Shown piece by piece: positions 25,565 to 34,794 of a DNA stretch of 64,000 nucleotides (its first letter is position 1; the number at the start of each line of letters is the position of its first letter). Below the pieces are notes generated by a model. The model did no database searches. It saw only the letters and a program-made list of their open reading frames with translations, and was not told where the DNA came from. Source of the DNA: Gordonia tangerina (GTDB taxonomy: Bacteria > Actinomycetota > Actinomycetes > Mycobacteriales > Mycobacteriaceae); NCBI RefSeq assembly GCF_021556435.1, contig NZ_JAKGCU010000022.1, positions 23,379 to 87,378 of the forward strand, read 5' to 3'. The position numbers and the translations under genes were made by a program.

Positions 25565-26042
25565 TGTACGACCAGTGATTCAGCGGGGTGAACCCGATCG
25601 GTGCCCCGTTGGGCCCATAGGCGTTGAACACCTGACCGAAGCCGGCGTAGATGCCGACGTGGCTGGCGTCGCGATAGAAGATGATGATGTCGCCCGGGGC
25701 CAGCGCCGACAATGGGATCGCATGGCCGACCCGCGCCTGCTCCTGACTGGTTCGCGGTAGTCGGATGCCGGCGGTGGAGAACGCCCACTGCATCAGACCG
25801 GAACAATCCCATGACCACGGGCCCGTCCCACCCCATTTGTAGGGTCGCCCGACCTGGGTCATGGCAGCAGAGAGCGCCTGCATACCTGCCGGTGTCGGGA
25901 TGGGGAGATAGATCTCGACGGAGCCGGAGGAGCCCGAGGACCCGGTGTCGGCGAGAGCCGGGATCCCTGCTCCGAAGCCGACGCCCAGCGCGACGGCTGC
26001 CGCGCACAGCGCACCGACGAGGCGGCGTCGGATGTTGTGCAT
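25539..26042 (-). CDS. Secreted NlpC/P60 peptidoglycan endopeptidase
   Basis: A 167-residue protein with an N-terminal signal peptide (positive start MHNIRRR, hydrophobic core, cleavage probably after ALA-D near residue 32). The NlpC/P60 domain follows: Cys80 in WSWDCSGLMQW, His128 in DASHVGIYAG and Asn140 as probable third residue. It should cleave peptide stems of cell-wall peptidoglycan outside the membrane, as RipB/RipD-like enzymes do. It lacks a coiled-coil or extra binding domain, so it is a minimal enzyme. Confidence 0.85.
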   Translation of the reverse strand: MHNIRRRLVGALCAAAVALGVGFGAGIPALADTGSSGSSGSVEIYLPIPTPAGMQALSAAMTQVGRPYKWGGTGPWSWDCSGLMQWAFSTAGIRLPRTSQEQARVGHAIPLSALAPGDIIIFYRDASHVGIYAGFGQVFNAYGPNGAPIGFTPLNHWSYIKTIRRLG

Positions 26043-26310
26043 GCCAACAGAGTGACGGACGATGCTGCGCTTGTCTCAAGTTTCGATTGAGATTGGTGAA
26101 GATGGTTGTGAACGCATGTGCTCGGTGCCGCCCCCAGCTGTGGTCTCGGGTCCGAAAAGCGCCCCATAAAAACGCCCGGGTGAACGAGTCCGTCGACATA
26201 ATGTTCGCGGCGGCTCTGGCGGGGGCGCATCTGTGGGGCGCTTCCCGGAGGGCGGGGCGATCACGCCGGGCGCGGGAGATCGCAGAGCGCGGGGGAACGG
26301 CGGCGTGGGC

Positions 26311-26712
26311 TCACCAGTACCCGTCGGGATCGCTCTCCGGAGACTCGGGCGGGATGATGCCCTCGGCGACGCCGTGGTCGATACTGGCCGACAGTCGCGG
26401 GCACGTCGGCATCATCGCGCCCGGTAACAAGGCCTTGCCCCCATCGTCGGCTTGCTCGAGTTCGTTGCAGCGCTCGCGGGCGTCGGCGGTCCACTGCACG
26501 CTGGTGTGGAACGTGCTGGTCTTCTTGACCAGCACGCACGCATGACACGACCGGCACTCGATTTCGCGCATCCCGCCACGTAGATAGTGTGCGCGATCGC
26601 GTTCGGTGGCGGCGTGCACGGCAGCCAGGCGCTCGGGATCGTCGTCGAAGTCGGGGGCCTTGGCCCAGCCACGACCTCCCGACGCCACCTTGCGCGCGGC
26701 TGCCCGTGTCAT
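26311..26712 (-). CDS. Small Cys-rich conserved protein downstream of kshA
   Basis: A 133-residue soluble protein with four or more cysteines: ECRSCHACVLVKKTSTFHTS near residues 52-71, then ERCNELEQ and PTCPRLSAS. The spacing CxxCxxC plus later Cys and His suggests a metal site. It begins 4 bp after kshA stops and so should be co-transcribed. Its position matches the small hypothetical gene Rv3527 next to kshA (Rv3526). The function is unknown; a role with the KshA/KshB Rieske system is inferred only from linkage. Confidence 0.65.
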   Translation of the reverse strand: MTRAAARKVASGGRGWAKAPDFDDDPERLAAVHAATERDRAHYLRGGMREIECRSCHACVLVKKTSTFHTSVQWTADARERCNELEQADDGGKALLPGAMMPTCPRLSASIDHGVAEGIIPPESPESDPDGYW

Positions 26713-26716
26713 CGCC

Positions 26717-27934
26717 TCACACCTGCGCCTTCTCTGTGGGCGCGGCCGCCGGCGCCCCGGACTCTTCGGCAGCCTCTTCCTCCTGGCGCCGCAGGTTCTC
26801 CTGGATCTCCACGCCCCAGCTCTCCAGGGCCTTCGACGTGTCGATCTCGTATTCGAAGCGCTGCGTCATCTCCTCGTCGACATCGGCCTTGTCGACGTAG
26901 AACTGCTCGTACCAGCGGCGCAGCTGATAGACAGGTCCGTCCTCCTCGACGAGGAGTGGATTGTCGATGCGCGTCTTGTTCTTCCAGATCTCGACGTCCT
27001 GCAAGAATCCGACTTCGACGCCGGCGGTGATCTTCGACGCCATCTTCGCGGCCTGTTCGGCGGTCAGGCCCTCGGGCACCTTGGCCATCACGCCGTACAT
27101 CAGCACGAACGAATTCTCGTCGATGGGGTAGTGGCAGTTGGTCAGGATCGTCTCGATCGCGAAACCGCCGTAGTACTGCACCATCGGGTTGAGCATGTAC
27201 GACGGGCCGTAATACGCGGCGATCGACTCCAGCCGGCTGTCACCGTAATTGGTGCCGAGTGTGACGTCCGGTCGCCCGTGCGAGTTCATGTACTGCGCGG
27301 CGACCTCGCCCTCGAACACGTTCTTGAAATAGTCGGGCAGGGCGAAGTGCACATAGTAGAAGTGCGCCATGTCGACGACATTGTCGATGATCTCGCGGCA
27401 GTTGGAACCCTCGATGACGATGCGATTCCACGTCCACGGAGTCCACTCGTCGGAGCCGACCTCGTCGAGCTCGGGGATGATGCACTCCTCTGGCGGCGGA
27501 TTGCCCTCGGGATCGTTGTAGACGAACACCTGACCGTTGCGGGTCATAGTCGGCCACGCTCGGGTCTTGGCCAGCTTCGGGTTGCGCTTGGCGTACGGCA
27601 CGCCGGCGCAGCGGCCGTTGCCCTTCCACAACCAGCCGTGGAACGGGCATGCCACGTTGTCGTCCTTGACGCTGCCCTGCGAGAGGTCGCCGCCCATGTG
27701 TCGGCAGTAGGCGTCGAGGACGTTGATCTCGCCCTTCGAATCGGCCCACACGACCAGCTTGGTGCCGAAGATGTGCACGGAGTGCGGCTTGCCGTCGGTG
27801 AAGTCGTCGATGAGGCCGAGGCAGTGCCAGCCGCGCGCGAACCGGGTAGGGGGCGTGCCGGTGTCGATCTCGCGAACGGCGACGTCGTCGCCGTGGGCTG
27901 TGACGCCTGCGGTCGCCTCGGGGGTCGCTGACAT
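26717..27934 (-). CDS. kshA: 3-ketosteroid 9-alpha-hydroxylase oxygenase KshA
   Basis: A 405-residue Rieske oxygenase. The [2Fe-2S] ligands are C77-x-H79 and C96-x2-H99 (YCRHMGGDLSQG...ACPFHGW). The mononuclear iron site is in DNVVDMAHFYYVH with His191 and His196. KshA hydroxylates C9 of androstadienedione, which with KstD opens ring B; electrons come from KshB, which is not in the window. The C-terminal 25 residues are a low-complexity Glu/Ala tail. It is divergent from hsaA across two KstR operators. Confidence 0.93.
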   Translation of the reverse strand: MSATPEATAGVTAHGDDVAVREIDTGTPPTRFARGWHCLGLIDDFTDGKPHSVHIFGTKLVVWADSKGEINVLDAYCRHMGGDLSQGSVKDDNVACPFHGWLWKGNGRCAGVPYAKRNPKLAKTRAWPTMTRNGQVFVYNDPEGNPPPEECIIPELDEVGSDEWTPWTWNRIVIEGSNCREIIDNVVDMAHFYYVHFALPDYFKNVFEGEVAAQYMNSHGRPDVTLGTNYGDSRLESIAAYYGPSYMLNPMVQYYGGFAIETILTNCHYPIDENSFVLMYGVMAKVPEGLTAEQAAKMASKITAGVEVGFLQDVEIWKNKTRIDNPLLVEEDGPVYQLRRWYEQFYVDKADVDEEMTQRFEYEIDTSKALESWGVEIQENLRRQEEEAAEESGAPAAAPTEKAQV

Positions 27935-27996
27935 CCGTTACTCCTGTTCTGGCGTGTGATTCGCTCGTTCCGCTCGAATCGGTACGAACCCAATAC

Positions 27997-28010
27997 TAGA
28001 ACATGTTACA
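27997..28010. promoter_or_regulatory. KstR-type operator upstream of kshA
   Basis: TAGAACATGTTACA is a full match to TnnAACnnGTTnnA, 63 bp upstream of the kshA ATG on the minus strand. Confidence 0.83.
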
Positions 28011-28088
28011 AAAATGACGAGTCGATCGCTGCATGTGGTGATGATCGGACCAGGAAATGGGCCTAAAGTCCCAGTGCTCGACAGAAAT

Positions 28089-28102
28089 GAGAACGTGTTC
28101 TA
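28089..28102. promoter_or_regulatory. KstR-type operator upstream of hsaA
   Basis: GAGAACGTGTTCTA matches the KstR consensus except the first base (G for T). It lies 69 bp before the hsaA ATG and 92 bp from the kshA-side operator, so each divergent promoter appears to have its own site. Confidence 0.75.
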
Positions 28103-28170
28103 ATCTCATCAACAGATGGGAACCAGGGGCGGCCGCCGAGGTCGTCGAGCAACGAGTAGGAGCGGGCGAG

Positions 28171-29358
28171 ATGCCAGCACATCAACGTAGCGAAGCGGCC
28201 GAACAGGTCCTGGAGAAGATCAATGCTCTCCTCCCCGAGATCGAGCAGCGCGCGCAGCAGACCGAGGATTTGCGGCGTATCCCGGACGAGACGGTGTCGA
28301 GCCTCGAGGGTGCCGGCTTCTTCAAGCTGATGCAGCCCGAGCAGTGGGGTGGCCATCAGGTCGACCCGGTGACTTTCTACGAGGCGGTGCGTCGGATCGC
28401 GTCCGCATGCGGTTCCACCGGCTGGGTCTCCGGCATCATCGGCATCCACAACTGGCATCTGGCCCTGTTCGACCAGCAGGCGCAGGAGGACGTGTGGGGC
28501 GCCGACACCAACGTCCGCATCTCGTCGTCGTACGCGCCGATGGGGATGGGCGAAGTGGTCGACGGTGGCTACAAGGTCAACGGCTCGTGGGCGTGGTCGT
28601 CGGGCTGCGAGACCGCCGATTGGGTGTTCGTGGGTGGCCCGGTCATCAAGAACGGCAAGCCGGTCGATTTCGTCAGCTTCCTGATCCCGCGCAGCGATTA
28701 CACGATCAAGGACGTGTGGAACGTGGTGGGCCTGCGGGGCACCGGATCGAACACCATCGAGGTCAAGGATGTGTTCGTGCCGCGTCACCGGATGCTGAGC
28801 ATGCGGACCATGAGCATGGGGCAGAGCCCCGGACTCGAGCAGAACACCGCACCGGTCTACAAGATGCCCTGGGGCACCATTCATCCGAGCACCATTGCCA
28901 CTCCCATCGTCGGCATGGCCTACGGTGCCTACCACGCCCACGTCGAACATCAGGGCAAGCGGGTGCGTGCCGCCTACGCCGGTGAGAAGGCCAAGGAGGA
29001 TCCGTTCGCCAAGGTGCGGATCGCCGAGGCGGCCAGCGACATCGACGCCGCATGGCGGCAATTGTCGGGCAACCTGCAGGCAGAGTACGACCTGATCCTC
29101 GCCGGTGAAGAGATCCCGATGGAATTGCGGTTGGCTGCGCGCCGGGATCAGGTGCGGGCCTCGGGCCGGGCGATCTCGGCAATCGACCGCCTCTTCGAGA
29201 ACTCCGGAGCGCACGCGTTGGAGAACGGCACCCCCATCCAGCGATTCTGGCGCGACGCGCACGCCGGCCGGGTACATGCCGCCAACGATCCGGAGCGGGC
29301 GTATGTGGCATTCGGCAACGGCGAGTTCGGGATTCCCGTCGGCGACACGATGGTGTGA
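28171..29358 (+). CDS. hsaA: 3-HSA hydroxylase oxygenase component HsaA
   Basis: A 395-residue flavin-dependent monooxygenase of the acyl-CoA dehydrogenase fold (group D, two-component), matching the 394-aa HsaA of M. tuberculosis. It hydroxylates 3-HSA to the catechol 3,4-DHSA using FMNH2 from HsaB. Visible are GFFKLMQPEQWGG near 50, ASACGSTGWVSGIIGIHNW near 80 and the C-terminal HAGRVHAANDPERAY. TAGGAG at 28157-28162 supports ATG 28171 over an upstream in-frame start at 28057 that precedes the operator. Confidence 0.9.
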   Translation: MPAHQRSEAAEQVLEKINALLPEIEQRAQQTEDLRRIPDETVSSLEGAGFFKLMQPEQWGGHQVDPVTFYEAVRRIASACGSTGWVSGIIGIHNWHLALFDQQAQEDVWGADTNVRISSSYAPMGMGEVVDGGYKVNGSWAWSSGCETADWVFVGGPVIKNGKPVDFVSFLIPRSDYTIKDVWNVVGLRGTGSNTIEVKDVFVPRHRMLSMRTMSMGQSPGLEQNTAPVYKMPWGTIHPSTIATPIVGMAYGAYHAHVEHQGKRVRAAYAGEKAKEDPFAKVRIAEAASDIDAAWRQLSGNLQAEYDLILAGEEIPMELRLAARRDQVRASGRAISAIDRLFENSGAHALENGTPIQRFWRDAHAGRVHAANDPERAYVAFGNGEFGIPVGDTMV

Positions 29359-29406
29359 CTCCTCGTGAGGTGGAGGAACACGTCCCGCTGGTGCGTGACA
29401 ATCTAG

Positions 29407-30327
<921 letters not shown>

Positions 30328-30328
30328 G

Positions 30329-30916
30329 ATGACCAGCACCGACATGACCCGCACACCGTACGGTTCGGCCGACTTCGACAGTCGTCAGTTCCGCACCGCG
30401 ATGGGTCAGTTCTGCACCGGTGTCACCGTTATCACCACGACCGACGCCGACGGCGGCCCGGTGGGCTTCGCCTGTCAGTCGTTCGCCGCGTTGTCGCTCG
30501 ACCCGCCGCTGGTGCTGTTCTGCCCCAAGAAGTCGTCGCGCAGCTGGAAGGTCATCGAGGAGACCGGAAAGTTCTGCGTCAACGTGCTGTCCAACCGGCA
30601 GCAGGACGTGAGCGCGGCCTTCGGAGCTCCCGGCGACGACAAGTTTCGCCATGTCACTTGGGACCCGTCGCCGGCCGGTCTGCCGGTCATTCGGCACGCC
30701 CTGACCTGGGTCGAGTGCGACGTGGAGCGGGTGACCGACGGCGGCGACCATCACATCGTCATCGGTCGCGCGCTGACCCTCGGTGAAGTGTTGCAGGACA
30801 AGCCGTTGCTGTTCTATCGCGGCGGCTACCTGTCGACCGAACACCCGCGCGTGACACCGGCACAAGCCGAACTGGAGAACTTCCTCACCTGGACCGGAGG
30901 CGATACCTGGCTATGA
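30329..30916 (+). CDS. hsaB: Flavin reductase component HsaB
   Basis: A 195-residue flavin reductase-like protein with the FMN-binding split barrel: GQFCTGVTVITTTDADGGPV near residue 26 and GFACQSFAALSLDPPLVLFC near 46. It supplies reduced flavin to HsaA using NADH. It starts one base after the hsaC stop (ATG 30329), so HsaC and HsaB are coupled, as in M. tuberculosis Rv3568c-Rv3567c. A dispersed-repeat copy begins at its stop codon. Confidence 0.9.
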   Translation: MTSTDMTRTPYGSADFDSRQFRTAMGQFCTGVTVITTTDADGGPVGFACQSFAALSLDPPLVLFCPKKSSRSWKVIEETGKFCVNVLSNRQQDVSAAFGAPGDDKFRHVTWDPSPAGLPVIRHALTWVECDVERVTDGGDHHIVIGRALTLGEVLQDKPLLFYRGGYLSTEHPRVTPAQAELENFLTWTGGDTWL

Positions 30917-30958
30917 TCTCGATACGGCTCCTCACTCCGTTCGTCGCCTACTCGATCA
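30915..30958 (+). repeat. Dispersed palindromic repeat after hsaB
   Basis: A plus-orientation copy (GATCTCGATACGGCTCCTCA...CTACTCGATCATC) starts within the hsaB stop codon and ends 17 bp before the next GTG start. It is the only single copy within a presumed operon. Confidence 0.8.
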
Positions 30959-30974
30959 TCGGGTTGGGGTACGA

Positions 30975-32189
30975 GTGACCGATCAATCCGAAGTTGTGTC
31001 CCATTCGATTACCCCGCCGGTCGGCGTCACCGCGCCGCTCACCGACGCCATCGCCGAGGCCGAGCAAATGATAGCGTCGGCAGACTTCGTGAACAGCGAA
31101 CAAGACCTCGCCGAAGGGTATGACTACCTCGCCGGCAGCATCGCAGCCATCGTGCAGCTCGTCCGGTCGCGACAGAAGAGCCACCCGAACTTCATCACGT
31201 CGACGGGCCCGACCACCAAGATGGGGCTCGACAACCCGGACACCCTCTACTATCACGCCGACCTGGAAGACGGTGGTACCTACGTCGTCCGCGGACATCG
31301 TGGCAGCACAGCGGATCTCAGCTTTCAGGTGCTCACCGGGGACTACACGCCGTCGTCGGTCCCCGGCGGTGACGACGCCTTCGACGACCGGCGCATCCCG
31401 ATCGACGCCAATGGCGACTTCGAGATCACCTTCGGCCCGCCCATCGAGGGCGAGCGGCCGGACTACTTCGTACTCGCCGACGGCTCCTCGATGCTGTCGG
31501 TTCGAGAGGTGTACAGCGACTGGACGCAACGCAAGGGCGCCATCTGGATCGAACGACTCGACACCGCGGGCACGGCACCGACCGAACCCGACCTCGCGCG
31601 GGTGACGAGACGTTACGCCACCGCAGGCAAGATGCTCACATCGCGGATCAACACCTGGTTCAACTTCCCCAAGTGGTTTTACCTCGACGAACCGGTCAAC
31701 ACCTTCACCACGCCACGGCTCACGCCAGGCGGATTGGCGACCCAATATTCGTCGGTCGGGCACTTCCGACTCGCCGACAATGAGGCAATGGTCATCACCG
31801 TTCCGAAATCGTCGGCCCCGTATCAAGGTTTCCAGCTGGGCAGCATGTGGTACATCTCGCTGGACTACGTCAACCACCAGACCAGCCTCAACTCGGCGCA
31901 GGCACAGGTGGACCCCGACGGCATGATCCGGATGGTGGTGTCGCGCCGTAACCCCGGCATCGCGAACTGGATCGAGACCACCGGACGCACCACCGGCATC
32001 ATGCAGTTCCGGTGGCAGCGGACCGATCACCCGATCACGACCGACGACGGCCCGAGCGCTCAGGTGATCGACATCGGCGATGTGGCGCAGCATCTGCCTT
32101 ACCTGTCCCGCAACACTGTCGACGCGGCCGGCTGGGCCGAGCGTATTGCGGCGCGTCAGCGTGCGTTCGCGGAGAGGATGCTGCTGTGA
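30975..32189 (+). CDS. DUF1214-domain protein of the Rv3531c type
   Basis: A 404-residue protein with the C-terminal DUF1214-like region: YISLDYVNHQTSLNSAQAQV near residue 294 and DGMIRMVVSRRNPGIANWI near 315. It has no signal peptide or catalytic motif I can assign. With the SDR and sulfotransferase-like genes that follow, it reproduces the M. tuberculosis trio Rv3531c-Rv3530c-Rv3529c found in the KstR regulon. A step in steroid processing is likely but unproven. GTG 30975; the stop overlaps the next GTG. Confidence 0.65.
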   Translation: MTDQSEVVSHSITPPVGVTAPLTDAIAEAEQMIASADFVNSEQDLAEGYDYLAGSIAAIVQLVRSRQKSHPNFITSTGPTTKMGLDNPDTLYYHADLEDGGTYVVRGHRGSTADLSFQVLTGDYTPSSVPGGDDAFDDRRIPIDANGDFEITFGPPIEGERPDYFVLADGSSMLSVREVYSDWTQRKGAIWIERLDTAGTAPTEPDLARVTRRYATAGKMLTSRINTWFNFPKWFYLDEPVNTFTTPRLTPGGLATQYSSVGHFRLADNEAMVITVPKSSAPYQGFQLGSMWYISLDYVNHQTSLNSAQAQVDPDGMIRMVVSRRNPGIANWIETTGRTTGIMQFRWQRTDHPITTDDGPSAQVIDIGDVAQHLPYLSRNTVDAAGWAERIAARQRAFAERMLL

Positions 32190-32980
32190 GCGGTACCGGA
32201 TTGCTCGCCGACAAGGTCGTCGTCGTGTCCGGGGTCGGACCTGGTCTGGGTCGGTCGATCTGCCTGCGCGCTGCGGCGGCGGGCGCACATGTCGTCCTCG
32301 CCGCACGCACCGAGTCCCGGCTCAAAGAGGTTGCCGCCGAGATCGATGCGCTCGGCAGCGGCGGGCGATCCTTCGTGGTGCCGACCGACATCTCCGACGA
32401 CGACGCGGTCGACGCCCTGGTGTCATCGACGAACGACGAGTTCGGCCGCGCGGACGTGCTGGTGAACAACGCCTTCGCGCTACCGTCGATGAAGCCGCTC
32501 GCGCGCACCGACTTCGATCAGATCAGCGCCAGTCTCGAACTGACTGTGCTCGGCACGCTGCGAGTCATCAAGGCTTTCACCGACCCGTTGGCGACGTCGT
32601 GCGGGTCGATCGTCAACATCAACTCGATGGTGATCCGCCATTCCGAACCCCGATACGGTAGCTACAAGTTGGCGAAGTCGGCGCTGCTGGCGATGTCGCA
32701 GACGCTGGCGACCGAGCTGGGCGACAAGGGCATCCGCATCAACACCGTGGCGCCGGGATACATCTGGGACGACCAGCTGAAATGGTACTTCGGCGAGATC
32801 GCGAAGAAGTACGAGATCACGCCCGAGCAGGTTTACGAGCAGACCGCAAGCAAGTCGGACCTGAAACGGCTGCCCGAGCCCGACGAGATCGCCGAAGCCG
32901 TCGTATTCCTCGCCTCACCGATGGCCAGCGCCATCACCGGACACACCCTCGACGTGAACTGCGGGGAATACCATGACTAG
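32186..32980 (+). CDS. SDR oxidoreductase of the Rv3530c type
   Basis: A 264-residue classical short-chain dehydrogenase. It has the cofactor motif VSGVGPGLGRSI (15-26), NNAFA in place of NNAG, catalytic Ser in NINSMVIRH, and YGSYKLAK. GTG 32186 overlaps the DUF1214 stop (GTGA), and its stop overlaps the sulfotransferase start by 8 bases, so the three proteins are tightly coupled. The substrate is presumably a hydroxy/keto steroid or acyl-CoA intermediate; this is inferred from context. Confidence 0.78.
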   Translation: MSGTGLLADKVVVVSGVGPGLGRSICLRAAAAGAHVVLAARTESRLKEVAAEIDALGSGGRSFVVPTDISDDDAVDALVSSTNDEFGRADVLVNNAFALPSMKPLARTDFDQISASLELTVLGTLRVIKAFTDPLATSCGSIVNINSMVIRHSEPRYGSYKLAKSALLAMSQTLATELGDKGIRINTVAPGYIWDDQLKWYFGEIAKKYEITPEQVYEQTASKSDLKRLPEPDEIAEAVVFLASPMASAITGHTLDVNCGEYHD

Positions 32981-34118
32981 TGTCGCACCCCGGCGCGACG
33001 TCGGGACCGTCGACGATCTGCACGAGGCGGCTACCCGCGCAACAGGGCTCGACGACTTCGGCGACCAGGACTACCTCCCGGCCCTGGAAGTCTTGCTGGA
33101 ATCGTATGCACGCGACGCCGACCTCACCGAGATCGGCAGCAAGATGTTCCGCTTCTTTCTCAAAGGCGCACTCATCGCGCGCCTGCTGTCGGAGTCGTCG
33201 TGGAAGAACAATCCTGGCTATGCCGATGTGGCCGTCACCCGACCGATCTTCGTCACCGGGCTGCCGCGCACCGGAACGACCGCGCTGCACCGCCTGCTGA
33301 CCGCAGACCCCGCACACCAGGGTTTGGAGATGTGGCTGGCGGAGTTCCCGCAGCCGCGTCCGCCCCGCGACAGCTGGGCGTCGAACCCGGTGTACCAGCA
33401 GATCGACGCCGGACTCGAACAGCATCACGTCGACAACCCCGAGTTCATGGGGTTGCACTACATGACCGCGGCCGAGGTGGAGGAATGCTGGCAGCTGTTG
33501 CGCCAGAACGTCATGTCGATCTCGTATGAGTCGTTGGCGTACCTGCCGACCTATTCGCGGTGGCTGGCCGAGCAGGATTGGACCCCGGCCTATACGCGAC
33601 ACCGTCGCAATCTGCAGATGATAGGACTCAACGACCCGGACAAACGCTGGGTGCTCAAGAATCCCAGTCACATGTTCGCCCTCGATGCGCTGATGGCGGC
33701 CTACCCCGATGCGTTGGTCATCCAGACCCATCGCCCACCCGAGACCATCATCGCGTCGATGTGCAGTCTCGCGGAGAACGCGACACCGGGATGGTCGAAC
33801 ACTTTTGTCGGCGACACAATCGGTCGCACGCAGTTGGAGTTGTGGTCGCGTGGGCTCCGTGAGTTCGAGGCCGCGCGACGCAAGTACGATCCGGCGCAGT
33901 TCGTCGACGTCGACTTCGCCGATCTTCGTGCCGATCCCTTCGGCACCGTCGAGCGGGTCTATGCAGCGCTCGGCGCCGACTTCACCGACGACGCCCGAGC
34001 GGCGATGGTCGCCCTCGACGACGAGAGTCGGTCGGGGGATCGCAAACCGCAGCACCGGTACAGCCTTGCCGACTACGGGCTCACCGACGACGCGGTCGCG
34101 GCGGCGTTCGCGCCCTGA
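32973..34118 (+). CDS. Sulfotransferase-family protein of the Rv3529c type
   Basis: A 381-residue protein of the sulfotransferase superfamily. The PAPS-binding 5'-phosphosulfate loop is FVTGLPRTGTTALHRLL near residues 93-109, and a second PAPS-contact segment is RWVLKNPSHMFALDAL near 227. Members transfer sulfate from PAPS to hydroxyls, but the steroid-cluster group has no demonstrated reaction. It is the last gene of the trio starting at 30975. A PAPS-producing cysD-cysNC set lies 20 kb away. Confidence 0.75.
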   Translation: MTSVAPRRDVGTVDDLHEAATRATGLDDFGDQDYLPALEVLLESYARDADLTEIGSKMFRFFLKGALIARLLSESSWKNNPGYADVAVTRPIFVTGLPRTGTTALHRLLTADPAHQGLEMWLAEFPQPRPPRDSWASNPVYQQIDAGLEQHHVDNPEFMGLHYMTAAEVEECWQLLRQNVMSISYESLAYLPTYSRWLAEQDWTPAYTRHRRNLQMIGLNDPDKRWVLKNPSHMFALDALMAAYPDALVIQTHRPPETIIASMCSLAENATPGWSNTFVGDTIGRTQLELWSRGLREFEAARRKYDPAQFVDVDFADLRADPFGTVERVYAALGADFTDDARAAMVALDDESRSGDRKPQHRYSLADYGLTDDAVAAAFAP

Positions 34119-34155
34119 CCGGAATTTTCGGAGGCGGACCCGCAGGACTCACCGT

Positions 34156-34785
34156 ATGGTTGCGCCCATGGCCGAATATCAGTCCCGGCGCACCGAGGAG
34201 GGGTTCCCGCGGCTGATCGCCTTCTCCGACGCGGTGGTGGCGATCGCGTTGACACTGCTGGTGCTTCCGCTCGCCGACATCCCCGACGAGATCGTAGACG
34301 AGACCTCGGTCGGCACGGTTCTGTCCGACCACCTATCCGACATTGTCAGTTTCGCCGTCAGCTTCATCGTGATCTGGGTGCTCTGGCGCAACCACCACCG
34401 GATGATGGAGAACTTCCGGGCCTACGACAAGGTGCTGTTCGAGCTTCACTTCGTGTGGCTGCTGACCATCGTGATCTTGCCATTCGTGACTGCGATGATG
34501 GACAACCGTCATGTCGATCGCGCCAACGCCGCCTACATCGGCGTGCTGGCGGTCTCCATCATGTCGCTGGTGGCGATGACGGCGTGGGGTCGGCGACATC
34601 GGGAACTGCTGATCGCCGGGGAGGACACCGAGGATTGGCTGGCCCACCGGTCCGGGGTGGGTACGTTGCTGTTGCTGATGGTCGCGTTGATCATCGCCAT
34701 CGTCGTGCCGGACGCTGATGTGTGGCCGCTACTGCTCCTGTTGCTGTCCGGGCCGCTGGAGAACCTGTTACGCCGCTTTCGGTGA
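34156..34785 (+). CDS. TMEM175-family (DUF1211) potassium channel-like protein
   Basis: A 209-residue membrane protein with about six hydrophobic segments. The first carries RLIAFSDAVVAIALTLLVLP, the FSD signature of bacterial TMEM175 K+ channels, which assemble as tetramers. Start could be ATG 34156 or ATG 34168; no ribosome site is evident, so leaderless or weak translation is possible. It ends 9 bp from the convergent LacI gene. Confidence 0.78.
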   Translation: MVAPMAEYQSRRTEEGFPRLIAFSDAVVAIALTLLVLPLADIPDEIVDETSVGTVLSDHLSDIVSFAVSFIVIWVLWRNHHRMMENFRAYDKVLFELHFVWLLTIVILPFVTAMMDNRHVDRANAAYIGVLAVSIMSLVAMTAWGRRHRELLIAGEDTEDWLAHRSGVGTLLLLMVALIIAIVVPDADVWPLLLLLLSGPLENLLRRFR

Positions 34786-34794
34786 CTCGCACCC

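Noticed and set aside
26043..26310. Gap downstream of the Cys-rich gene, examined for tRNA, small RNA or genes
   Set aside because: No cloverleaf, no plausible short ORF with a ribosome site and no clear repeat were seen.
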